The position numbers were made by a program, and so were the translations under genes. From Lantana camara (lineage: Eukaryota; Streptophyta; Magnoliopsida; Lamiales; Verbenaceae), in assembly GCA_037501455.1 (NCBI GenBank), contig CM074858.1, positions 89,440,501-89,504,500 of the forward strand: a stretch of 64,000 bases of DNA. The letters run 5' to 3'. The notes below the pieces were generated by a model. That model did not search any database. It saw only the letters and a list, made by a program, of their open reading frames with translations, and had not been told where the DNA came from. Positions 11,170 through 22,993 of this stretch are shown here, piece by piece (position 1 is the stretch's first letter; each line of letters starts with the position of its first letter).

Positions 11170-12506
11170 GTCCGGGTTTGGTCCGACCTGGAACCGGATC
11201 CGGTCTGACCCTATCCGAGAGCCGATCCGTTGACCCGACCCGTGACCCGTTTGACCGACCAGGTCCAGATAAATCTAGACCGTTGCTTCACGCTGACGTG
11301 GCACGATCTGGACCGTCTACGTGTCGCACATGTGGTACCCAGTCAGTGCCACTTGGCAGCTGACCCGCTGCCACGTCATCACAATTTTTTTTTTTTTTGA
11401 AAATTTTATTTTCTCCAAAATAAAATTCCGGGCATTTCCAACTCTTTGGAACTTCAATTTATTTTCTTAAAATAAATCCTTGGCTAATTTCAAACACTTT
11501 GAAAATTTATTTCTCTCTTTCCCTTTAACGTTTTATTTTCGGGTTTTCGATTGGGGCTTGCAGGGGGACCTGCAGGACTAATTAATTTTAGCTCCAAACG
11601 GGTTAATATATTATCATCCCATGATAATAATTAATTACCGTTTAACAATATTTAATTCCACTAAATAAATATTGTTGCACTCTAAAATTAATTAAATTAC
11701 TCACGAATTTTTCGATCTAGAATAATTTTGCATTTTACTCCTTCGTGTAGATATCCATGAAAAATAAATTAATACTACTATCATTTATTTTTCACTTCTA
11801 ATCTGAAATCTCCTGATTTGCCTTAAGTTCAAATCTCTTGTACGTGAAACACATTCAACATACAACTTTGAGTGACGCATCACAGGAAGTACTTTGGCCA
11901 AAGTTTTAATTCGAACTTTACAAATCTATTTCAGGAATATCTTTTAACTTTCCAGCAAAGCCACAGATTCCTCGATCAATATTTCTCTTTAGCACATTTC
12001 ATGTAATCACTGAACGTACAAAGGTTTCGGTCATTCGATATTGTGACCTCACTTATGAGCAAGTTACAATGATTAACACTACATGCCTAAAGTCGAAATA
12101 CTACCAGGATTAAGAGTTCAATGCTCCATAAGATTTGTTCATTTTAGATAGTAGTTTAAAATGAACTATCTTAGTGGTCCAATTCGATGTTTCCAAATCT
12201 ATTGAAAATCATCAATGTGTTATAACTGAAAAACTCCATTTCCCTATGACGAAAGACTAATCATCTTATATAACACATTATAGTCTCGATAAGAACTTAT
12301 TCTTATCTTACCTACTAGAACTTTAATAACACGTGATTTCGATATCCAAAGTCCTTTCCTATGAAACACATTTCATATAAGAATATCATTACACGTTATT
12401 AATTATGTTAATATACTCATAACTTGCAATAATTTCAGTTTTATTAATCCAACAAAATACGATGTATTTACAAAGAAATTGGATTTTCAGGGCACTAATC
12501 CCAACA

Positions 12507-12520
12507 ATCTCCCACTTGCC
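12507..12520 (-). promoter_or_regulatory. Polypurine tract of copia element E
   Basis: GGCAAGTGGGAGAT on the minus strand directly abuts the 3' LTR start and would prime plus-strand DNA synthesis. Confidence 0.75.
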
Positions 12521-12923
12521 CTAAATCCAATAGGCTAGACATCTAAGCCCCATCCCTTCTACATGAGTATTAAAACTCTTTTGCGCCAAAGTCTTAGTGA
12601 AGGGATCTGCCAGATTTTTTACCGAGTCAATCTTTACTACTGCCACTTCTCCACGTTCCACATAATCTCGAATAATGTGGAACTTTCTCTTGATGTGCTT
12701 TGCACGTTTATGACTTCGAGGTTCCTTGCAGTTGGCCACCGCTCCAACATTGTCACAGTATAAGGTGATTGGTGTAAGTTTATCTTTGATGACTTCCAAA
12801 TCTATTAGGAAATTTCTAAACCAATACGCTTTTTTGGCTGCTTCCGAAGCTGCCACGTATTCGGCTTCCATGGTGGAGTCAGCAATACAACTTTGATTAA
12901 TACTCCTCCAACTTACGGCTGCT
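12521..12923 (-). pseudogene. Copia RNase H, C-terminal part
   Basis: The translation contains SWRSINQSCIADSTMEAEY, then a YCDN segment and a KHIKRKFHIIRD segment ending ADPFTK. This is the C-terminal half of a copia RNase H, including the catalytic Asp/Glu region, and it ends at a natural stop near 12521. Upstream it is cut by solo LTR 3 in the GG(A)VSWRS segment; the RNase H N-terminal part and RT resume at 15460 after the target duplication CTGCT. Without the insertion the frame would be open through this part. Confidence 0.85.
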
Positions 12924-13387
12924 TGTAACACACCAAACGGAGGATGCCACATCCCCCGCACTGTGACCCAGACCCGGTCATGAAATGGAAGTCCATGCCC
13001 GAATCCGGATCAGAGCGAACGGGAGACAAACACACACGCTATGCTAGGCGGATCTAACTCGACAAAACTTAGAGCGCGGAAGCAATTCAAACATTCAAAA
13101 AAGATTGCGGAAGCATTTAAATCAACACTCAAAATAAGTGACGGGTTCAACTAGCATAGATACCTAGTCCCGAATATCATATCAACATAACGTAATAATC
13201 ATCAAATGCCACAAGGGGCCGAATACGAATGCCACGCAGGGCTACAGAAGAGTAAAGTATAATCTCGAGTCTACAAGTCAAAACATAAGTAAAGTGTATG
13301 AAAGACAAATGCAACTAGAAAGGCTAGACCGACGAAGTGTAACTCAAAGGACTCACTCCCGCCTAGCAAACGCCAAAAGACCTCCAA

Positions 13388-14783
13388 CTAAAAGTGCAAA
13401 TGAGGGGTCAGTCAACTTGACCGAGTGAGGGGGCTAACGCACACCCACAGTATATATATATATAGAGAGAGCATAGCACATATCAGAAGGGCGGACTCAT
13501 GAACCGGAGATAGGTGTTGCATAATATCTCAAATGGAAACTATGCATAGGCCGAGCCCTGACGGCCCTATACCGTCCCAGGGATTCCTTACCCATAGCTC
13601 CTCGGATCCATAATAGAGCAGATACCATATATCATGGCTAACTCACTACAGAACAGATCATAACATAACATAACTTTTCAAAACAGCTTACATATGCCTT
13701 CATATCTAATTTTCCAAAACAGAGCTGATTCACAAGGTCATAAACATATCATATCCAACACATACGTATTTATAATAGGCTATACTCGCATGCAAGGGTA
13801 GAAATCAGCATATAAAGGCCATAGATCGCATAACTATACAAAATCCTAAACCTCACCTCGTAGTGGTAGAGTCTGAGAGTGTGAAGGGCCAAACACTTTA
13901 AACCTCGGCCTCACCGGCACCACCAAACTCTGTGACAAGACATACAAAAGCCCAAACTTAGACTCTACATGAACCAAGTAAGACGCACGGCATACAAAGT
14001 ATGAATGACATGCGAAATGGAATGATGTTTATCAAATTGGTCACAAGGGTAGATTCAAATATTCAAGTAATAAAGTATTAAGGTACAGAGATGCATTCCA
14101 AGTCATATCGGATCATACAAGTCAAGTAGCAACTCAAACGAATCAAATACGCATGAAAAAGCAAGTAGAAAAGGTCACAGACGCATGGGAACGGCAATTC
14201 CCATGCACAACATAGCATGGGAACGGGCCTTCCCACGCCAAGGCCTAGCAAGGCTGGGAACGGCCGTTCCCAACTCAAGCACACATGGGAACGGTCCTTC
14301 CCATGTTCGGCCGCCAAAATCCAAACCCTAGCCCGGAAGGGCCGTTCCGGGCTTAAAGCACAAACAGGAACGGCCGTCCCGACCATCGATCTGGAGCAGG
14401 AACTGGACAGTTTCGGGAAGAAGAAGGGGAACACCAAAAATCAACAAACCAACACGAAATCTACCATAAAACATCACGAAATTCAAGTATAACATCATAT
14501 AAATCATGCTTAGCATCAAAACATCAATTAATTCAAGTTTAGGAAGGTTTTTGCCCAAAATCTCAAACACCCATTTTCATGAATTTCAAGCTTAAACATG
14601 AAGATATGAATCCCTAGTCTTCTATACATGAATTTCCAGCAACTAATACACATAAGGAGCATTCAAATCATCAAGGCTTGCTCAAGGAATTCAAGATCTC
14701 ATCATTCAAGTTCATGCTAACAATTTCATGCTCCAATCCAAGAATAGAAATGAAATACTCATCAAAAGAGATCCAAAGCTTAC
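13388..14783 (-). other. Predicted leader intron in solo LTR 3
   Basis: On the minus strand the donor is GACAAG|GTAAGC (intron begins at 14783) and the acceptor CACTTTTAG (intron ends at 13388). The acceptor lies between a GTCAA/TTGAC hairpin (13411-13421) and the CTAGGCGGG box. The donor is near consensus; the acceptor is weaker than in the A and B LTRs. Confidence 0.5.
14184..14385. repeat. GGGAACGG..TTCCC inverted-repeat cluster, solo LTR 3
   Basis: Five clear units lie at 14184-14205, 14218-14235, 14255-14272 (perfect palindrome TGGGAACGGCCGTTCCCA), 14283-14306 and 14331-14352. A decayed sixth lies near 14370-14385. Confidence 0.9.
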
Positions 14784-15459
14784 CTTGTCTTGTGAAGGAA
14801 TGAGGAATCAAAGAATATGAGCTCTTAGAATGAAAGATGGTTCAAGTCTTGATCTTCTCTTGAAATTTCTCCATGATTCTCTTTGAGGCTAACTTGTATG
14901 GTTTGAAATGAAATGAAAAGAAATAAAGCTATTTATATGGTGGCTAATAGTTTTAGGTCAAGGTTAGGGTTTCCAAGATATAATATGAGGCTAAAGGCTT
15001 AAATAGGATTTGGGCTCAAATAAATGACTTTCGGTCCAATAAGTCAAGATTAAAAGGTTTAAGGTCTAAATGGTTTTCGAAAAATATAAAGTAAATTCCG
15101 TTGGACCCGAATCACCGAATTAAGTCCAATGGTGGTGTCGGAATTTGAATTTGAATTCCCGAGCTCATATTGGTCCCGAATGACCCAAACTCACCTAATT
15201 CAAGTTAGGCCCAAACACATCAATAGGTCCAAGTCCTATTTAAATCCAACTCCAACAATTAATTTAAATTCATCCAAGTTCCATTCTCAAGTTGTCACGC
15301 GAGAATTCATATTTTACCATTTTGGATTTTAGTCAATTAAGTCACATTTTCAATCAAAGTTGGAATTAAACACATAAAAAGGAAATTAAATCACATAAGT
15401 GCGTAAGGTAAACTCTCTCGTGGCGCATACCTGTACGATTTATCGGACGGGGCGTCACA

Positions 15460-17980
15460 CTGCTCCTCCCAGAGTAAACACGTATCCAGACGTCGAACGT
15501 CTAAAATCTAAGTCAGATTGAAAATCTGAATATGTGTACCCTATAGGAATGAGCTCATCACTGCGATAAACAAGCATATAATCCCGAGTTCTTCTCAAGT
15601 ACTTCAATATATGCTTTACAGCTATCCAGTGTTGGGGTCTAGGGTTTGACTGATATCCGCTGACCATACCCACAACATAATAGATATCTGGCCTTGTACA
15701 TAACATGACATACATGAGGCTTCCGACTGCCGAAGCATACGAAACATTTTTCATTTCCTCTGTCTTTTCAGCTGTCTTGGGACACTGATCTCGAGACAGA
15801 TAAACTCCATGTCGGAAAGGTAATGAACCTTTCTTAGAGTCAGCCATATTGTACCTTGCCAGCATCTTATCTATATATGCTGTTTGTGATAAACCAATCA
15901 TCTTATTTTTACGATCACGACAAAGTCTGATCCCTAAAATATAACTGGCCTCACCTAGGTCTTTCATGTCAAACTGATTTGACAACCAAATCTTGACTGC
16001 TGACAATACTCCTGTGTCATTCCCAATGAGCAAAATATCGTCTACGTATAAAACTAAAAATGTTACAACACTACTCTGATGTCTTTTATACACATATGGT
16101 TCATTAGGCAATTGTATAAATCCAACTAAAAATGTTACAACACTACTCTAATGTCTTTTGTACACACATGACTCATTAGGCAATTGTATAAATCCAAAGG
16201 ATTTAATTGCTTCATTAAATCTGATGTTCCACGATCTAGACACTTGCTTAAGACCATAGATTGATCTATTAAGTTTGCATACCATATGCTCCTGATTTCT
16301 GGCTATAAAGCCCTCAGGTTGAGCCATGTATATCTCTTCTTGAAGGTGCCCGTTCAAGAAGACAGTCTTTACATCCATTTGCCAGATTTCATAATCATAA
16401 TAAGCGGCAATGGAAAGAAGAATTCTTATGGACTTAAGCATTGCTACGGGCGAGAAGGTTTCATCATAATCGATACCTTCTTTCTGGGTATAACCCTTTG
16501 CCACAAGCCTTGCTTTAAAGGTTTCAACCTTTCCGTCCACTCCTCTTTTTCGCTTGTAGACCCATTTGCATCCAATAGGTTTAATGCCCTCAGGCGCCTT
16601 TACAAGTTCCTAGACTTTATTAGAATACATTGAATCTAACTCAGATTCCATGGCTTTGACCCAACGGTCAGCGTCTATATCTTTTATAGTTTCATCATAT
16701 GTGATAGGATCAGATATGTCAGATTCAACCACTTGGGTTAATCCTAAATATCTGTCAGGTGCCCTGACAATCCTCCCACTATGACGGCGTTGTGGTGTAC
16801 TTGTCCCTACATCGTATATTGTATCTGGTACATCATATGTATCCATCACATTTTCAGTTGTTATGGGTTCTTGGATGTCAGTATCTGATACTGTCATTTC
16901 TTCTAACACTATTTTACTTCTACCCGTGTGGTCATTTACGAAATCGTCTTCGAGATATTTATCATTAGTGTTTACAAACACTTTGTGATCTCTCGGATCA
17001 TAAAATATCCGACCTCTTGTTCCTTTAGGATAACCTATGAACAAACAAACCTCTGTTCTTGATTCTAACTTGTTAGGATCCTTTCTTAACACATAAGCTG
17101 GGCTTCCCCATATCCGAAGATAGGAGATACTAGACTTCCGCCCTCGCCATAGTTCCATTGGTGTTTTAGGAACTGACTTAGATGGAACATGGTTTATTAT
17201 GGGAGCTGCCGCTTCGAGAGCAAAGCCCCAAAACGAACTTGGCAGGGTAGCATAACTCATCATGGATCTTACCATTTCCATTAGAGTTCTATTTCTCCTT
17301 TCTGCAACACCATTTTGTTAGGGCGTACCCGGTGCAAATAGCTGAGATTTAATCCCATTTACAGTGAGAAATTCTAGAAACTCTGTAGATAAATACTCTC
17401 CACCACGATCCGATCGAAGTGCCTTGATACGTTTTCCAATTTGATTCTCGACTTCAGCCTTATATTCTTTGAACTTTTCAAAAGCTTCAGACTTATGTCT
17501 CATCAAATAGACGTATCCATATCTGGAATAATCATCCTTAAAAGTGATGAAATACTCAAAACCTCCTCTTTCTTGAACACTCATAGGACCACACACATTC
17601 GTATGAATTAATTCAAGCAACTCTGTGGCTCGATTACCTTTAGTCTTGAAAGACCTCTTGGTCATTTTTCCTTCTAAACAAGATTCGCAGACTAGAAGTT
17701 CTGTCAAGTCCAAAGGACTTAATACTCCATCCGAAATTAGTCTTTGGATCCTATTCGAATTAATATGACCAAGCCGTAGGTGCCACTTATAAGCCTCGTT
17801 GGGTATATGAGCTTTTCTCTTGGATGGTAAGTCAAGTTTAGCAGTGTTAAGTTCGGAATTAGGGTTTTTATCGGGGTATAATAAGAAAAGACCATCATTT
17901 ATTGTACCAGAGCAAATAAACCTTTTATTATGCTTAATGGTTAAACATCGTTTGAAATAAACACTAAAACCATTAGTTAT
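15460..17980 (-). pseudogene. Copia integrase and reverse transcriptase, broken
   Basis: Reading leftward from 17980: a GAG-pre-integrase zinc-binding part (WHLRLGHI, then CESCLEGK), the integrase core, the linker, RT with YVDDILLIGN at about 16030, and the start of RNase H ending GYVFTLGG near 15460. Damage is clear. The first integrase catalytic Asp reads Asn (IHTNVCGP), and a stop replaces the codon before QNGVAERRN near 17320. A stop also lies in RT next to a 72-bp duplication. The second catalytic Asp (RSDRGGEY) and the Glu (AERRN) remain. It cannot encode an active polyprotein. Confidence 0.88.
16052..16195 (-). repeat. 72-bp in-frame tandem duplication in copia RT
   Basis: The 72-bp units 16052-16123 and 16124-16195 are nearly identical and each encode the 24 residues just upstream of YVDD. 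The copy at 16124-16195 has a TAG where the other has a Gln codon. The duplication is unlikely to be compatible with an RT fold. Confidence 0.9.
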
Positions 17981-20885
17981 AACATCAAACCACGGCCAAT
18001 TCTCACGATCACAACAACTCGCCATGAGTCCTACATTCAAGCATCGAGGATGTAAGGAATGCACCGGGATTTTATATAAGAATTCAAGAGTCGTGGCCTT
18101 CCTTAATTGGGCCATGATTCGAGTGATGGAATCCGAGATGGAAAATTTAACTTGTAGGAATAATCGACAAGTTCTACCAAGGTTGATGAGTATTCGAAGG
18201 GATAGTAGTGGGTGTGCGATGTCTACCATTCACAAGATCAACACATACACCTACACTACCGGGGTTAATCAATCGGATTCCTTAGGATTACTTAATTCAA
18301 GAAAGAAGCAAAGGAAAACCTCAAAGGAACTTTATTTCGAGGTTTGGATCAACAAAGGGGTGATGATAACCAAGAGGACTTAAGGTAAAATAGGTTGCTG
18401 AGAAGTGAGCAACGAAGATCGTTGAGGATGAGCTTCCAAGTAAATCAAGTTCGAAGAATAATAGGACCAATGAAGGGTGAATGATACAAACTATCAAGAA
18501 AGAATTTTCAAATTAACCAATACATTAGAAGTTGAGTACGGGGAACAAGGAAAAGAAGTGGTGACTTGGGATACTTGAATTCCGGACAAGGTAGAAATCG
18601 AACTTGGAGAAGTTAAAGAAAGTCAAATAACACAAAGATATGGAGCAACAAATGACAACGATAAGGAAAGACAAAGAGCTTTTGGAGTAGATTGTGAAAC
18701 CAAGTGTAAGCAATTAGAGGGCGAGTGCATTCCACCGATTCGAACTCATAAAGGATAAGCCAAGAGACCTTCGAACAGGGTGAAAATCATGGTGAAGATT
18801 CGGACAATCTTTGGAGGTCGATACCTGAGAGTAAGTCAAAATACCGATTCTATAGACGTAGAAGACCTTGGGTTCAAGAAATTACGATTTCGGGTCTTGG
18901 AGATATGCAAGTTGATGCAAGAAGATTATGGAGATTTGAAAACCATGGGAAAAATAAGAAATGACCAACGAGTTCAAAGTTAGCCGTAATTAAGAAAATG
19001 AAGAACAAGTTGCGAGCTAAAAGCTTGCCACCACGGTGACAGGTTTAACATATTCATAGCACGTGCATCATACATCGCTTTGTGTTATTTAAATTTCTCT
19101 ATTTATATGTGCATTTCTAATTGATATAATTGCTCCAACATGTTGCATCTTTAATTGTTTACAAGTGTACTACGTTCTTCATAACATTGGCATTTTAACC
19201 AGACATGCATAACCTTAGTGTTTACTTGATAGGATGCCTTCCCCGCGTGATACTTCAACTACTACTTCAATCAAAGTTCTGCCAAACCAAATTGAAAGAG
19301 GAGAATATTTTGGTGATAGGGCTAAGACGGAGAGGATAATCTTAATTTGGAAATTAAGAGTTTGGGTCGACTCAGAGATGTTCGGATCGAACGAGAAAAG
19401 AGATTGGGATATCGGACTTCGAGAGAATTAGAAGAGAATCTGGAAAGTAAAGGATTTGGGATGTTCTTTTAACTCATCACTTTAAGTGGAAGTGAGTAAC
19501 ACACCGAACATTATCCCTAACAAGGATTGCTCATTTTGAGTGGATCAAGAAATTCGATTATAAGATGAGGGATAAAGCTCAACCTAAGAAGATGGAAACT
19601 TTTAAGAGAGAGAGAGAGAGCACGACCAAGAGGCAAACTTGAAATGCAAGGTTTCACTCAAAGAAGTATTTTAGTAGGACAAATGGAAATGCAAACCATG
19701 GAAGATATGAAAGTTCTAATGATGAGGATAGGAAAGGAATAAAACGGCCTTATGAGTTAGAACTTCAAAGTGGAAGTTAAGCTACCAAATTTGGGTTGAA
19801 GATTGCTAAAGGGTATCCATGCTACGGGATTTGGACTTTGAAGATGATGGAATTATGAGGGAGCTTTCGTGACCTATTAACTCAACGTTAGCAAAAAGAA
19901 ATTGGATCAAACTACCATATAATAGGATGGTGTCAATAGGGGTTGATTCAATTATGTATTACAGGGATTCGGACGATGCTTAACAAAGACAATATTATTA
20001 AGTCATCAGTTGTCTTTCCATGACAATTCGAAAGGAAATTTGAGAAGAGACGAATCGAAAAGGGTGATCATTGAAGGACTTGGATCAAACTTCAAGAATC
20101 ATTAAGAATGTTTTATCTTAGATTAGGGGATTGAATGGGCCAGAAACCGATGCACCCTTAAAGGCTTTAAGAGGATGAAGGGATAACCTAAGAAGAAGAT
20201 GAGAAAGGATCCACGAAAAGGTTGGTCTAATTATAGAAACCAAGGGCCTCAACTTGATTGAGGAAGAATTCATGAAGGAGACAACCGTGGTAATTACCAT
20301 CTTTGGATGGGGATCGAACTTTAAAGAGATTGGAAGTAGTTACCCAAAGAGATTGGAAGTAGTTACCCTTAAGTATAACAGATTCAAGTATTAGCTAAGA
20401 TAAAAGATTCAATTTCCAAGAACATCCCAGATAAGATATGGTAAGAAGGAGCAAGAGTCGGAGTGGAGTTCAGAGAAGGAATAAAGGGTTCATTAGCCCT
20501 TCACCGGGGTACACTGAAGAACTTAAAGGTAAGTCAAGCACTGGGGTAGCTTTCGGGGGCAGATCATGCATTGGACAACAAAACTAACAATTCCAAATTT
20601 CTCTATTACGGTGAACGGTACATGAAGCATCCATAGCACATGCATACATGCAATTTTAATTTAAATAATTTTGATGCTATGTGCTTTGATCACTTGCTGT
20701 GTTAAATTGCTTTGTATAATTTATGATTGACATGAATGATACTTATTACTTGCTCTTGTGTGACTTACGTGACTTTAATTGTTGTAATTGATGTTTGATA
20801 CCTTCTTTTTGGTATTTGATCTTTAATGTAACTATTTTATGTTGTGTTACTTGGGAGTATTGGAGACTCCCTTGTTTTGTTGTTC

Positions 20886-20961
20886 GAGAGATGGGGTTCT
20901 CTCCTTGTTGTTTGAGAGACGGGGCTCTCTCTTTGTTGCTTTCGAGAGACGGGGTTCTCTC
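20886..20961. repeat. Triple GAGAGACGGGGYTCTCTC inverted repeat (C)
   Basis: Three 18-bp units (20886-20903, 20914-20931, 20944-20961) at 28-30 bp periodicity, each a 6-bp stem around a G-rich centre. They lie 40-115 bp upstream of the polypurine tract, as in D. Confidence 0.9.
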
Positions 20962-21002
20962 ATTGGTTGCATAGGATACAATGAATCCGAGAACGAATTC
21001 TT

Positions 21003-21017
21003 TTAAGGGGGAGAGAT
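21003..21017 (+). promoter_or_regulatory. Polypurine tract of LARD C
   Basis: TTAAGGGGGAGAGAT directly before the LTR start TGTAAAGCCCC. The same core TTAAGGGGGA occurs in A, B and D. Confidence 0.85.
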
Positions 21018-22993
21018 TGTAAAGCCCCAGTTTTTCCGTTATTCAAGTATGACGTATATGTTTATCAATATGTGCAATTAAATTAATTTTATATAATTTC
21101 AATTATTATTTCTCTTATTAGTTTAATTTTGAAAATGAACTCTTGAAACGTTTATGCCTATGTGATTGTGTTTGAGTGTCGTTTCTATTCGATTTGATTT
21201 TCGTTTTTCGTGAAAACTTGGTATAAGTGAATTATGTGTATTATGATCATATCTTTTTGCTCGTTTTATGTTTCCGGATTCTTTTGTTTGAGTTTTGAAT
21301 TTATTTTGAATTTTGGAACCAAAACGGGGGCTAACGAGCAATTAGCGCACCTTTGGTTCCGTATGTGATATCTTGAGCTCGGGAACTCGGAATCAAGTTT
21401 CGTCATCTTCATTGGACTCGTATCGACGATTCAGATTCGATGGGATAAGCCTCACATTTTTTTAAGACCATTTGGATTCCCGAATTTCAACCGGAAAGAG
21501 CATCTCGCACCTAAGACGACAATTCATGACTCTACCTAAGCTACGGACCTAAAATAACACACCTAGACCCTACCCAAAGACCTAACCCCACTTGCACGCT
21601 CTCTCTCACCCCTTTTCAGCCCCAAAACCGAGATCCCTTCCCCCTTAAAACCCACATTTTCAGCCAACAAGAAGAAAAGAAGAAGAAAGGGGAAAGAAGA
21701 AGAGAACTATTCAAACCTTGGAGATTTGAGCTCATCTCCTTACCTTTTCTCCTCCAATTTGAAAGGTAAGTCCATTTTTGATATGTGTATCTCCTTGTGG
21801 TTCTTTCAAGTCTAATATTGCATGATTTCACCATGTTTTGAATTAGAATTGTTATATATGATGAATATTGAGGGTTAGATGTCTTTTGTGGATTCTAGCT
21901 TGATTTCTTGGAATTTCCTGGAGTTGCATGAGTTATATATAACCCTAAAACATGTATTTATAATTGTATGGATTTAGTTTGGTTGGTGGTTAAGTATTAA
22001 AGGATTTGTCATTTATGAACTTTGAGGTTTTGGAAGAAAATGATTTATGATCATGTCTCTTACATGTGTAACTTGTTTTAACTCATTTCTTGACATGAAT
22101 TACTTGAATTCTTGATGTTTGAACTTGTCTTAATTTTTTATCTTGGAGTTGTGTATGTTTGGTAGAGGTTTGAATTGGTTTCTTGCATTTTTGCCCCTTT
22201 CCCGTGACTTTACCTTGTTTTCTATTTTTTTTTTCGCCACAGACACAAATCCACGGGGGTGGATTTTTCCCTTTGGAAAAATCCATGGGGGTGGATTTGA
22301 GTCAGTGGGTTTCTGACCAGAATCCATGGGGGTGGATTTTTCCCTTTGGAAAAATCCATGGGGGTGGATTGTGTCCTGCCGGTTTTTGATACTCCGGTTT
22401 CGTTTTTCGTCGCTTGTTTGATCTTCCTCCACCTCCTTTATGACTTCTATGCTATGCTAACATGTATTATTATGTGTTATGATTAATGTATCAAGTTTAT
22501 CGATTCAAGTGATGTGAAACGTGCAAGATATGATCTTATATGTCCTACGTGTTACCTCTTTCAATGCCCTTACCTCTTTTGTGTTCTATGTTGTTTTGTG
22601 GAGTATTATATGATCTCTCATACCTTGTTTATGAATCATGTACTTCATTAACTTGATCCATTTCATGTTATGCTCCTCATTATGGATTTATGATATGATT
22701 TTGGTGTTATGATATGAACGGCCATGATTGGACATGATTCATTCGTGTGATGAAGGATTGAATGATTTACGTGCCTAAGTGACACTAATTGTATACATGA
22801 ACCTTTCTTGGCACGTTATTACTTCTTATGCATGCCATTACATGTTAATGTATTGCCGTACGTTTATTATGGTTCATTTAGAGTCTCAAGTCTCACGACC
22901 ACACTATGTTGTCCTTTGTACAATCTTCTCCAGGGCGGAAACGTGTCAGGTTCATAGGTTACTTTTAGCCTTCTTTTCTTCTAGGTATCGTAC
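21018..22993 (+). mobile_element. 3' LTR of C, first part
   Basis: It starts TGTAAAGCCCCAG after the polypurine tract and is interrupted at 22993 by element A (duplication CGTAC at 22989-22993 and 44790-44794). It includes a near-perfect donor site GAAAG|GTAAGT at 21765/21766 and the inverted-repeat cluster at 22247-22370. Together with 44795-45972 the LTR is about 3.15 kb. Confidence 0.9.
22247..22370. repeat. AATCCAYGGGGGTGGATT inverted-repeat cluster (C LTR)
   Basis: Four units at 22247-22266, 22279-22298, 22321-22338 and 22353-22370. Pairs are separated by a second inverted repeat, TTTTTCCCTTTGGAAAAA. The arms are 7-8 bp. Confidence 0.9.

Larger units (their letters stand above)
10423..12506 (-). 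mobile_element. 3' LTR of copia element E
   Basis: Read on the minus strand the LTR begins TGTTGGGATTAGTGCCC at 12506, directly after the polypurine tract. The far end is placed at 10423 because the text changes there from gag remnant to LTR and a terminal CA is available. No target duplication can be checked, since the other element end is lost. The GC-rich part (about 11030-11380) holds strong inverted repeats. Confidence 0.7.
12924..15459 (-). mobile_element. Solo LTR 3, Tekay-type, inside copia RNase H
   Basis: The plus-strand text starts TGTAACACACC and ends GGGGCGTCACA, with a perfect duplication CTGCT (12919-12923 and 15460-15464). The minus orientation follows from the CACATCCCCCGCAC block at its left end, which is the reverse of the GCGGGGGATGTG block at the right end of plus-strand LTRs. 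It is 2536 bp with no internal region. Confidence 0.93.
10423..17980 (-). mobile_element. Ty1/copia element E, 5'-truncated, with a nested solo LTR
   Basis: On the minus strand the order is integrase, RT, RNase H, polypurine tract and 3' LTR. Gag, protease and the 5' LTR are missing because homology changes at about 17980 into the internal region of LARD C. Solo LTR 3 (12924-15459) interrupts the RNase H region. The roughly 2.1-kb LTR and the RT/RNase H sequence would fit an Angela-like clade, but I cannot confirm the clade. Confidence 0.8.
17985..21017 (+). other. Non-coding internal region of LARD C
   Basis: No open frame longer than about 70 codons has retroelement motifs. Shared blocks with D include GAGTCGTGGCCTTCC (18089-18103 and 47600-47614). 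Near 3' end landmarks are also shared: GGTGAACGGTACAT at 20599-20612 against the similar 50273-50286, then the triple inverted repeat, then the polypurine tract. A (GA)n run lies near 19604-19619. Parallel divergence without a maintained frame argues for a non-coding domain, not a decayed gag-pol. Confidence 0.65.

Noticed and set aside
10941..11363. Possible host exon in GC-rich sequence on either strand
   Set aside because: The sequence is inside the copia LTR between its TATA box and 3' part, with strong inverted repeats and no conserved protein pattern.
14078..14437. 119-codon minus-strand frame rich in Pro, Arg and Cys
   Set aside because: It follows the GGGAACGG inverted-repeat cluster of solo LTR 3; composition comes from the repeats.
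18024..18383. 119-codon plus-strand frame at the start of LARD C
   Set aside because: The homologous stretch in D is not open in the same frame, so there is no sign of coding constraint.
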